The notes below the pieces were generated by a model. It was given only the letters and a program-made list of their open reading frames with translations, did no database searches and was not told the origin of the DNA. Both the position numbers and the translations under genes were made by a program. From a virus: a stretch of 37,814 nucleotides of DNA. Of this stretch, positions 4,944 to 11,634 are shown one piece after another (within the stretch, counting starts at the first letter, position 1; each line of letters opens with the position of its first letter). The stretch covers positions 1 to 37,814 of the IMG/VR virus record IMGVR_UViG_3300033064_000510. The stretch is one strand, 5' to 3'.

Positions 4944-5022
4944 CCGAGCGTAGGATAGTCTGGCTCATTCCGCCTGCTTTGGGAGCAGGATGTCGCAGGT
5001 TCAAATCCTGCCGCTCGGACCA
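4944..5022 (+). tRNA. tRNA-Pro (TGG)
   Basis: Acceptor CCGAGCG/CGCTCGG, anticodon arm CCTGC/GCAGG with loop TTTGGGA, T arm GCAGG/CCTGC, CCA encoded. Confidence 0.92.
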
Positions 5023-5062
5023 AAATATAGTGGTGATAATTGGTATCACACTGCGTTAAATG

Positions 5063-5070
5063 TATAAATA
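5063..5070 (+). promoter_or_regulatory. T4-type late promoter
   Basis: TATAAATA 19 bases before the ATG of the third endonuclease gene, after a GTGATA/TATCAC hairpin that could end the upstream transcript. Confidence 0.6.
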
Positions 5071-5088
5071 ATAGTATAGGAGAAACTT

Positions 5089-5751
5089 ATGCTATTATGT
5101 AAATTTTGCAACAAAGAATGTAAAAACGAAAACTCTCAACGAAATCATCAAAGACTTTGTAAGAGTAATGCTAATCGGCAATCAACATGGCTTGAAACCC
5201 ATCGAGATCAATTGCCATCTTGGAATAAAGGTCATACTAAAGAAACTGATCCAAGGATTGCAGTTAATGCTGCAAATACTTCCATTGGCATGAAACTAGC
5301 AATAGGCGAAGGTAGACATTCCGGTGCTTGGAATTCAGAGTATTGGACTGAAGAAGTTCGTAAAAATAAATCTGAAGAAAAAAAAGAACTTTATAGAAAA
5401 TTTCCAGAAAAACATCCTAATAGAAAATTAGCTGGAAATAGAAATAAAATGACTTATCCAGAGCAAGTTGCTCATGATTGGTTGTTAGACAATAAAATAT
5501 TATTCGAACCACAGAAGTTAATTGATGGAAAATATATTGACTTTTGTGTTGATAATATTGTTATTGAAATAGATGGTGAGCATTGGCATCCAATTGGAAA
5601 TACTGCAGATGCTGACCGTGATTCAAAACTAAAATCTTTGGGGTATGACGTTTATCGCATACGTAGTAAAGAAAATATACATAGTAGACTAGAAACAATT
5701 TTTAATCGCTCTTTTAGTATAAAGGCATTACAATACATTGGTAATGTATAG
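5089..5751 (+). CDS. homing endonuclease-like protein (EDxHD/Vsr-like) ending inside tRNA-Thr(GGT)
   Basis: A 220-residue paralogue in design of the protein at 2220. It has an N-terminal zinc finger (C4, C7, H20, C24), a central helical DNA-binding region and a Vsr/EDxHD nuclease domain with E125 (YPEQ), D151 (YIDF), E160 and D162 (EIDGEHWH), H165 and D176/D178. AGGAG precedes the ATG and a late promoter lies at 5063. The last 15 codons and the stop overlap 44 bases of a tRNA-Thr(GGT) gene, from its first base through the anticodon loop. It probably cuts DNA at or near that tRNA; activity is inferred, not shown. Confidence 0.85.
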   Translation: MLLCKFCNKECKNENSQRNHQRLCKSNANRQSTWLETHRDQLPSWNKGHTKETDPRIAVNAANTSIGMKLAIGEGRHSGAWNSEYWTEEVRKNKSEEKKELYRKFPEKHPNRKLAGNRNKMTYPEQVAHDWLLDNKILFEPQKLIDGKYIDFCVDNIVIEIDGEHWHPIGNTADADRDSKLKSLGYDVYRIRSKENIHSRLETIFNRSFSIKALQYIGNV

Positions 5752-5781
5752 ACGCTGGATCGTTACCAGCAAGGAGCACCA
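5708..5781 (+). tRNA. tRNA-Thr (GGT) with unusual T loop
   Basis: Acceptor GCTCTTT/AAGGAGC (one G-U), D arm GTA/TAC with GG in the loop, anticodon arm ATACA/TGTAT with loop TTGGTAA, T stem GCTGG/CCAGC, discriminator A, CCA encoded. The T loop is ATCGTTA instead of the usual TTCGANN. All stems pair, but more than half of the gene is also the end of the endonuclease ORF. Confidence 0.65.
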
Positions 5782-5791
5782 AGGAGTAGAT

Positions 5792-5998
5792 ATGAATCAC
5801 GGCGGTAAGGGGTCTAAACCTAGACCAATCAGTGTAAGCGATATTGAATACGCAGATCGTTGGGATACAATCTTCGGTAAAGATAAGAAACCTGAATTGA
5901 AAGAAGTAGTCGAATACGATAGTCGAAAGATGTTGACTGAAGTAGATCCTCTTCAAAAATTAGTAGACATATCCCAAGAATTGGGATTGTATGATTAA
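5792..5998 (+). CDS. conserved small phage protein, 68 aa
   Basis: It starts MNHGGKGSKPRP and contains a YADRWDTIFGK segment, a pattern I recognise from many short phage proteins of unknown function (HGGKGS, RP, then YxxxWDxIFGK). The upstream in-frame ATG at 5738 lies in tRNA-Thr, so I use 5792, which follows AAGGAG. It sits between tRNA-Thr and tRNA-Leu. The acidic C-terminal half is probably helical. Role unknown. Confidence 0.75.
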   Translation: MNHGGKGSKPRPISVSDIEYADRWDTIFGKDKKPELKEVVEYDSRKMLTEVDPLQKLVDISQELGLYD

Positions 5999-6038
5999 CA
6001 CGGCTTAGTCCTCTACGTAAGTACGACTGGGTTCTTTT

Positions 6039-6121
6039 ACCTGCATGGGGAAATTGGTAAACCCAGCGCACTTAAAATGCGCCACGCAAGTTTCCCGGTT
6101 CGACTCCGGGTGCAGGTACCA
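6039..6121 (+). tRNA. tRNA-Leu (TAA)
   Basis: Class II. Acceptor ACCTGCA/TGCAGGT, anticodon arm GCGCA/TGCGC with loop CTTAAAA, T arm CCCGG/CCGGG, CCA encoded. Confidence 0.92.
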
Positions 6122-6124
6122 TTT

Positions 6125-6198
6125 ATATCCATAGTGTAATGGCAACACTTTGTTCTCCAAAAGCAACATTCTAGGTTCGAGTCCTAGTGGATATGCCA
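6125..6198 (+). tRNA. tRNA-Trp (CCA)
   Basis: Acceptor ATATCCA/TGGATAT, anticodon arm TTGTT/AGCAA with loop CTCCAAA, T arm CTAGG/CCTAG, discriminator G, CCA encoded. Last tRNA of the array. Confidence 0.9.
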
Positions 6199-6274
6199 AT
6201 CATAAGAGTCCTGGACACGCGGACTTTAAAATGAGGTGGATGTAAGTGGAATCCTTACAACTAATAAATAAATT

Positions 6275-6409
6275 ATGACACTTATAAAATACAGAGATGC
6301 TGGTATGGCAACATACACTTGGTTCTGGGTTGACTCTGAAACTAAACATCAAGTAAGTCCATATTTTGATTCTGAAAAAGACGCAAATAAATGGGCAAAT
6401 AGTGCATAA
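6275..6409 (+). CDS. small hypothetical protein, 44 aa
   Basis: MTLIKYRDAGMATYTWFWVD start, then an acidic and lysine-rich segment ending DANKWANSA. The tryptophan/aromatic content and the SEKDANKW end resemble short phage proteins of unknown function. Its leader contains hairpins (AGTCC/GGACT and GTAAG/CTTAC) and an AAGTGGAA motif repeated before the ORF at 6507. No strong ribosome binding site. Confidence 0.6.
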   Translation: MTLIKYRDAGMATYTWFWVDSETKHQVSPYFDSEKDANKWANSA

Positions 6410-6682
6410 CTGAATCTTGTTTTATATGAATAAATCTATCAAGGGAACTTGGTAACGCTTACAGTGGCGAATCACTGTGGCAAGTGGAACACTTCCACAA
6501 TATGTTATGACTACACTTAATGATATGAAGGGTCACTTCATTATACCTATCGCAATGAATAAAACATATTGAGTCGTTCGTCACGGGATCGTAACTGACC
6601 GCACCAGGGAATCTGGAATTAACCAGTGCACTTTATAGACATATGAAGTTACGAACAAATAGCAGTAGATGTATTGCTTTTC
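6410..6682 (+). other. structured, largely non-coding region
   Basis: Between the ORF at 6275 and the terminator. It holds a tiny ORF at 6507, hairpins ACAGTG/CACTGT (about 6454-6471) and GTGGAA/TTCCAC, and a longer fold in which GTTCGT (6576-6581) and AACT (6593-6596) pair with AGTTACGAAC (6647-6656), enclosing a CCAG/CTGG hairpin. It may be a regulatory RNA or structured 3' UTR. Confidence 0.45.
6507..6572 (+). CDS. possible 21-aa peptide
   Basis: ATGACTACACTTA start resembling the start of the ORF at 6275, including an AAGTGGAA hairpin leader. Encodes MTTLNDMKGHF and ten more residues. It could be a leader peptide or a decayed copy of the neighbouring gene; there is no homology evidence. 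Confidence 0.3.
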   Translation: MTTLNDMKGHFIIPIAMNKTY

Positions 6683-6715
6683 AAAGGGAATCTTCGGATT
6701 CCCTTTGTCGTTTTA
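6683..6715 (+). terminator. rho-independent terminator
   Basis: AAAGGGAATC, TTCG loop, GATTCCCTTT, then GTCGTTTT. It closes the tRNA array region and has the same tail sequence as the terminator at 13350. Confidence 0.9.
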
Positions 6716-6727
6716 TATAAGTAATGT

Positions 6728-7039
6728 ATGGCAATAAAACCACCCACACCTACAGCCGCAGCAGGCAGATATAAAGAACATGCATGTCCAAAGTGTAATG
6801 TATTGCACAGAGGTCGGGGACCATATTGCACTAAATCATGTGCTAATCTTGATCGCAGTGAAGAAGTTAAAAAGAAACTTAGTGATACTAAGAAGTATGG
6901 CGATAAGGGTCAACTAGCAACATGGGAACTAAACTGGGGTATAGATTATGAGCCTATCATAGCTGGACCGCCCGTGGGGCTAAATGATAATCAATTCGTT
7001 GAAGGTGGCGATGTTTGGACTTCAGATGACTCTTGGTGA
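6728..7039 (+). CDS. Zn-finger protein, 103 aa
   Basis: A proline-rich start is followed by a four-cysteine zinc ribbon (CPKC ... YCTKSC) and a SEEVKKKLSDTKKYGDKG helix like the NUMOD-type repeats of phage homing endonucleases, but no nuclease domain. It could be a DNA-binding remnant of an endonuclease or a small regulator. The C-terminal part (WELNWGIDYEPI, acidic end) is not recognised. It begins right after the terminator and ends three bases before the late promoter of the fibre cluster. Confidence 0.7.
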   Translation: MAIKPPTPTAAAGRYKEHACPKCNVLHRGRGPYCTKSCANLDRSEEVKKKLSDTKKYGDKGQLATWELNWGIDYEPIIAGPPVGLNDNQFVEGGDVWTSDDSW

Positions 7040-7041
7040 AT

Positions 7042-7049
7042 TATAAATA
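7042..7049 (+). promoter_or_regulatory. T4-type late promoter of the fibre cluster
   Basis: TATAAATA 31 bases before the ATG at 7080, in a short intergenic gap that contains only this signal and a GGAG ribosome binding site. Confidence 0.7.
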
Positions 7050-7079
7050 GAATAATATGAAAGTTTTACTGGAGATCAC

Positions 7080-7775
7080 ATGCCGTTAGCAAGAGGTTTA
7101 TCACAATTAGCAGGTTTAATTACTATCGATGGAAATGATGTAATTATGAATGGTGCGCTGGGTGCAACAAATTTAATAGGAAATAATACTGGCGATGAAA
7201 CACTAGCAACTATCAAGAGCAAGTTGGGTGTTACAACCCTCAGTGGTACTAACACTGGGGACCAAATCATCCCAACAACTTTGCCAGCCTCTGACGTCTA
7301 TGCATGGGCAAAGGCAACAATAAAGCCAACTTACTACGCCGCAGACGTTGGCTTGGGCAGTGTTGATAACACTTCAGACTTAGCCAAGCCAGTCAGCACA
7401 GCCCAAGCCGAGGCAAACACCGCAGTTCAAAACGCAGCAGCCTCAGACGCCACAAGCAAAGCCAATGCTCGGCAAGCTACCCTAGTCTCTGGCACAAACA
7501 TTCGTACAGTGAATGGTCAATCTGTGTTAGGCACTGGAGACTTGACTATCTCATCTAGTTCAGTGACAATGAGTACAACTGTACCGAATACTCCATCATC
7601 TGGAGACCAATGGTGGGACTCTACAGAAGGCGCATTATATATTTATTATGATGATGGTGATTCTCTACAGTGGGTTCCTTCTACAAATAATTTTGCTGGT
7701 CCAGTTGCAAGCACTACAGAATCAGTCGGAATCACTACAGGTAAATCAATTGCAATGGCAATTGTATTCGGATAA
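7080..7775 (+). CDS. tail fibre-like virion protein, 231 aa
   Basis: A probable fibre or baseplate-associated protein. It contains low-complexity fibre motifs: TTLSGTNTGDQ, DVGLGSVDNTSDLAKPVSTAQ (common in phage tail fibres), an alanine-rich helix at about 118-140 and LVSGTNIRTVNGQSVLGTGDL. The C-terminus has a PSSGDQWWDSTEGALYIYYDDG module and ends SIAMAIVFG, as in T4-like aquatic phage structural proteins. The middle part is richer in GC than its ends, and the LVSGTNIRT segment recurs in the protein at 10366, so fibre modules have probably been exchanged. Transcribed from the late promoter at 7042. Confidence 0.85.
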   Translation: MPLARGLSQLAGLITIDGNDVIMNGALGATNLIGNNTGDETLATIKSKLGVTTLSGTNTGDQIIPTTLPASDVYAWAKATIKPTYYAADVGLGSVDNTSDLAKPVSTAQAEANTAVQNAAASDATSKANARQATLVSGTNIRTVNGQSVLGTGDLTISSSSVTMSTTVPNTPSSGDQWWDSTEGALYIYYDDGDSLQWVPSTNNFAGPVASTTESVGITTGKSIAMAIVFG

Positions 7776-7784
7776 GGAATAAAA

Positions 7785-8147
7785 ATGGCAAACCCCAACA
7801 TAGTAAACGTCACCTCAATTTTTGGAAAAACTAACGGACTAGCAGTGACAACTACACCGACTGCAATAGTTACGAACCTTTCAGCTTCTAATAAAATTCT
7901 TAAAATTAATTCATTAATTATAGCAAATGTTAATGGAACATCATCTGCTGATATAACTGCAGATGTGCTTAAAAATGGTACAACTTCTCGAAGAATTGCA
8001 TTTACTATTGCAGTTCCTAATGATGCAACTTTGGTGTTGATATCTAAAGATACCTCGATATACCTTGAAGAGAATGATAGTATTAGATTAACGGCAAGTG
8101 CTAACACCGCCTTGGAGGCGGTGTGTTCATATGAAGAGATAAGTTAA
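7785..8147 (+). CDS. conserved T4-like virion structural protein, 120 aa
   Basis: A small, mostly beta protein starting MANPNIVNVTSIFGKT, with TSSADITADVLKNG, a TLVLISKDTSIYLEENDSIR strand pair and a C-terminal CSYEEIS. I recognise this pattern from structural proteins of T4-like cyanophages and related aquatic phages, where it sits among fibre and neck genes. It overlaps the next gene by one base (TAATG), so the two are translationally coupled. The exact place in the virion is unknown. Confidence 0.8.
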   Translation: MANPNIVNVTSIFGKTNGLAVTTTPTAIVTNLSASNKILKINSLIIANVNGTSSADITADVLKNGTTSRRIAFTIAVPNDATLVLISKDTSIYLEENDSIRLTASANTALEAVCSYEEIS

Positions 8148-9139
8148 TGGGATTTTATACAACAAATCAAGGATACATTGGAGTTGTTGGCAGCAATAGA
8201 TCAACCAATTTACAAGTAATTGGTTCTTCAGTAGTATTAGGCGCAGTAGGATTGTATCCATTTAGTAATTTTACTTTTACCAACGGAACACAAGTAGGCC
8301 GATTTGGGCCAGATCTGAGTAACTTGCTTAGTTCGTACAACACAACAGTGGACCCGTGGTTAACCGATTTAGAGTTTTATAATGCTGTCGATGGGATTCA
8401 ATTTTGGACAGTACCTGCCGATGGTTTGTATCAAATAACATGCTATGGTGCACAAGGCGGCGGAGACCAAGGCGGGTTAGGAGCAAGTATTAAAGGTACT
8501 TTTACGTTAACCTCCGGCGAAGTATTAAATATATTGGTGGGTCACGTTGGATTAAGTTCAACTCATGCAGCAGGCGGGGGCGGTGTATCTGCTGCATGGA
8601 GAAGTGATTTAACATTGTTAGTTGCAGCAGGCGCCGGCGGCGGCGTAACTCCTGGTGGCACCAGGGTAGATGGGTGCAACGGACAAATAGCTACATCAGG
8701 TAGTGTCGGGCAAGCAAGCCCTGCTTGGAATAACTATTCAGGTGGTGATGATGGCGGCGGCGGCGCCAGCTCATCAGGAACCGGCGGCGGCGGCTCAGGA
8801 GGAGGATGGTTATTTGATGCTGGATCGGATAGCACTGGCGCAGCTCAGGGCTTAGGTCGACCAAACGGCTGGTTAGGTGGAATCAGTAGAACGTCCGGTA
8901 CTGTGCCAGTTACTGGATCGTTCGGCGGTGGCGGTGGCGCAAGTTCCGGCAGCCCTATAAATACATTTAATGGTGGTGCCGGCGGCGGCGGTTATTCGGG
9001 TGGTGGTGCTGGCGTGGGTGATGGTGACGGTAGTCCCGGTCGAGGCGGTGGTGGTGGATCATTTAACTCTGGCAGCAATCGGCTTAACCAAACTGGTATC
9101 GGCCTCGGCGATGGATTAGTGGAAATCGCACTTTTATAA
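8147..9139 (+). CDS. glycine-rich adhesin-like tail protein, 330 aa
   Basis: An N-terminal head of about 85 residues is followed by a domain resembling the ALK/LTK-type glycine-rich domain: FWTVPADGLYQITCYGAQGG, then GEVLNILVG, then repeated GGGG segments to the end, closing with a LVEIALL strand. Such domains form polyglycine-II sandwiches and occur in phage tip adhesins, so host-receptor binding is a reasonable inference. Glycine runs cluster at about 170-230 and 260-310. It overlaps the structural gene by one base and belongs to a trio with 9158 and 11631. Confidence 0.82.
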   Translation: MGFYTTNQGYIGVVGSNRSTNLQVIGSSVVLGAVGLYPFSNFTFTNGTQVGRFGPDLSNLLSSYNTTVDPWLTDLEFYNAVDGIQFWTVPADGLYQITCYGAQGGGDQGGLGASIKGTFTLTSGEVLNILVGHVGLSSTHAAGGGGVSAAWRSDLTLLVAAGAGGGVTPGGTRVDGCNGQIATSGSVGQASPAWNNYSGGDDGGGGASSSGTGGGGSGGGWLFDAGSDSTGAAQGLGRPNGWLGGISRTSGTVPVTGSFGGGGGASSGSPINTFNGGAGGGGYSGGGAGVGDGDGSPGRGGGGGSFNSGSNRLNQTGIGLGDGLVEIALL

Positions 9140-9157
9140 TATGGATGAAAAAAAGAT

Positions 9158-10243
9158 ATGAGAAGAAATTCCGGTATAATAGGTGAACAGCAGACAACTT
9201 CCACTGAACATGCTTCCGGTGTATTTGACTTGTTTGATGTATACAATGCTAGAAAAAATGATATGTGGCCGATTACGCCATTTACACCAATTTCAGCTTC
9301 ACCTCCTGCATCAATATCAAATACATACAGTTTCAACTTTACTGGATCTGATCAATTATTCACTATACCGGATAATGTAAATTGGATACTTGTAACGGCT
9401 GATGGTGGAGGAGGAGGTGCCGGTGTAAGCATTGCAACGCCTCCTGGACACGGCGGCCGCATTACAGGATGGGTAATAGTTGAACCTGGCCAAGTATATA
9501 CGGTTATTGCTGGCGGTGGTGGCTCCGGGCGAGGCCCAGCCGCTACTGCTAGGTATGGCGGTGGCGCTGGTGGCTTTAGTGGTATTCTTAATAACTTAGG
9601 AAATCATATTATTACAGCGGGCGGCGGAGGAGCCAGTCAAATAAACTTACCTATCATTACATCTGGGCTAGCAGTGACTGCAGGAGGACATTCGCTTGTT
9701 TTTAGTAATACTTCAGCAGCTGGCGGCCTTGGTGGGTTTGCTAATTCGAATACATCATCTGACTCTATTTTAATTGGAGCAGCTGGGGCGTCAACAGGCG
9801 GCGGAGAGGGTGGAACTACGTGGAATGGCAGTTCGTCTCTTGACGCAGGTGGCGGTGGCGGTGGTGGCGGCTTTGGTGTTATTGCTGGCCTTGGAGGACT
9901 AGGTAATAATGGAAGCAATACATCAGTAAATAATACCGGCGAAGGCGGTGGTGGCGGTTATGGTGGTGGTGGCGGTGGTGGTGGTGGTGGCTTTGGCAGT
10001 CAAACACAACGTACGAATCCCGGATCTGGTGGTGGCGGCGGCTATATAGGAGGCCAAGGCGGCGAGAATTCATTATCAAACCGACACAGTGCTGGCCAAG
10101 GTGGATGGAATTTCTTTTTTTGGTCCTCTAATCCTAGAGGTGGCAATTCGATAGCTCCTACTTCGACGCAGGGCGCAGGGGCACTTGGCGCAACAGCAGC
10201 AGGCGGTAATGGTGCTAACGGCACAGTAACAATACAATGGTGA
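9158..10243 (+). CDS. glycine-rich adhesin-like tail protein, 361 aa
   Basis: Second member of the glycine-rich trio. Residues 1-50 form a separate head. The FTGSDQLFTIPDNVNWILVTADGGGGGAG segment starts an ALK-like glycine-rich domain with long GGGGGG runs (about 225-235 and 265-285) and a closing GTVTIQW strand. The heads of the three proteins differ while the cores share the same plan, suggesting alternative or additive receptor-binding tips. The start at 9158 is 18 bases downstream of the previous stop, with AAAAGAT as weak ribosome binding site. Confidence 0.8.
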   Translation: MRRNSGIIGEQQTTSTEHASGVFDLFDVYNARKNDMWPITPFTPISASPPASISNTYSFNFTGSDQLFTIPDNVNWILVTADGGGGGAGVSIATPPGHGGRITGWVIVEPGQVYTVIAGGGGSGRGPAATARYGGGAGGFSGILNNLGNHIITAGGGGASQINLPIITSGLAVTAGGHSLVFSNTSAAGGLGGFANSNTSSDSILIGAAGASTGGGEGGTTWNGSSSLDAGGGGGGGGFGVIAGLGGLGNNGSNTSVNNTGEGGGGGYGGGGGGGGGGFGSQTQRTNPGSGGGGGYIGGQGGENSLSNRHSAGQGGWNFFFWSSNPRGGNSIAPTSTQGAGALGATAAGGNGANGTVTIQW

Positions 10244-10365
10244 TCTTATGGTTTTTCAAATTAAATAAACATAGATGATTAATACATTGTCAAATAACTG
10301 TGATAATATCAATAGTCCATTTAATATTATTTGGCTGACAGAGTATAATAAAATAGGAATTAAAG
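10244..10365 (+). other. AT-rich gap between fibre genes
   Basis: No promoter of the families seen elsewhere and no gene. It holds only the AGGAA ribosome binding site of the fibre gene at 10366. Confidence 0.5.
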
Positions 10366-11634
10366 ATGGCATCAATTAACTTTCCAGCAACACCTTCTCT
10401 TAACGACACGTTCATTTTTGGTAATATCACATTTCAGTGGGATGGTGTGAAATGGAAAACTGTAGCATCTAGTCAGTCGTCAAACACTGTATTTGCAGCC
10501 CCAAATGGGACTACAGGAACTCCTTCTTTTAGAGCGATTGTAGCTGCTGATATACCCACATTAAATCAAAACACTACAGGTTCAGCAGGTTCAGCAGCTA
10601 CGCTTACTACATCTAGAACGATTGGTGGTGTTAGCTTTAATGGTTCAGCTAATATTAACTTACCTGGTGTCAATGCAGCAGGTAATCAAAGTACGACTGG
10701 CTCAGCAGCTACGCTTACTACATCTAGAACGATTGGTCTTTCTGGTGCAGCAACAGGTACAGCTACCGGCTTTAATGGTTCAGCTAATATTACTATTGCA
10801 GTCACTGCACTTAATGCCACTAATTTAACATCTGGGACAGTCCCTAATGCTAGAGTATCTGGTACTTATACTGGTCTGACTAACTTGACTGGTTCAGGCA
10901 CAGTTGACTTTGCGAAGTTTGCAGGGCTCGTTACTGACCTAGTTAGTACACCTAGTTTTACATGGACAGGTGATTTAACTACTGGTTTTTATAGACCTAC
11001 TGTTAGTCAAATTGGTGTAACAATAGCTGGTACGCAGAGAGCATTGTTTACTTCTACTGGTTTAACTGTAAATGGAACTGTTACTAGTACAAATTTGTCG
11101 GGTACAAATACTGGCGATCAAACTCTTGCTTCTTTAGGTGGTCAAGAAGCCCTAGTCTCCGGCACAAACATCCGAACCATTAACGGTGAAACCCTGCTTG
11201 GCGCAAGCAATATAGTCGTTACTGGTGCAACTGGACCAACTGGACCAACTGGACCAACTGGACCTGCTGGTGCAGATTCTACTGTTCCTGGACCTCAAGG
11301 CGACGGCTTTTTAGTAATTCCTCAAGTTGTGTATTCGTCTAATACGTTTTTACCTCTTAGTACTTCTGGAAAACATGTCTTGCACCCATCTACTGCTGTT
11401 GATTCTGTAACTTATTACATAAGAGGTACATATAATTGGGAAACAGGAACTGTAATTACAATAATAAATCAAATTGGCGCTGGAGCAATAATTATATCAG
11501 AATATGAAAACACTATCATAAGACTTGCTGGTTCAGGTGAAACTGGCAGTAAAACATTAGATGCTGCCTGTATGGCAACATTGTTATATTTGGGTAATAA
11601 TGAATGGATCGCAAGTGGTATGGGATTATCATGA
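10366..11634 (+). CDS. tail fibre protein with repeats and a short collagen-like segment, 422 aa
   Basis: The N-terminus (MASINFPATPSLNDTFIFGNITFQWDGVKWKTV) is a typical phage fibre attachment module. The shaft carries repeats: a 36-bp exact DNA repeat at 10591-10626 and 10702-10737 encodes AATLTTSRTIG units followed by FNGSANI. Then come TSTNLSGTNTGDQTL, LVSGTNIRTINGETLLGASN (shared with the protein at 7080) and a GPTGPTGPTGPAG collagen-like stretch, and a C-terminal beta head. It probably forms a trimeric fibre. AGGAATTAAAG precedes the ATG, and the stop overlaps the next start (ATGA). Confidence 0.87.
   Translation: MASINFPATPSLNDTFIFGNITFQWDGVKWKTVASSQSSNTVFAAPNGTTGTPSFRAIVAADIPTLNQNTTGSAGSAATLTTSRTIGGVSFNGSANINLPGVNAAGNQSTTGSAATLTTSRTIGLSGAATGTATGFNGSANITIAVTALNATNLTSGTVPNARVSGTYTGLTNLTGSGTVDFAKFAGLVTDLVSTPSFTWTGDLTTGFYRPTVSQIGVTIAGTQRALFTSTGLTVNGTVTSTNLSGTNTGDQTLASLGGQEALVSGTNIRTINGETLLGASNIVVTGATGPTGPTGPTGPAGADSTVPGPQGDGFLVIPQVVYSSNTFLPLSTSGKHVLHPSTAVDSVTYYIRGTYNWETGTVITIINQIGAGAIIISEYENTIIRLAGSGETGSKTLDAACMATLLYLGNNEWIASGMGLS

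Noticed and set aside
8956-8963. TATAAATA octamer inside the glycine-rich gene
   Set aside because: It lies in the middle of a coding sequence with no gene start downstream, so it is probably a chance match. The same holds for 11891-11898.
9637-10224. Proline-rich minus-strand frames opposite the glycine-rich adhesins
   Set aside because: Glycine codon runs (GGN) read as proline-rich frames on the other strand; this is an effect of base composition.
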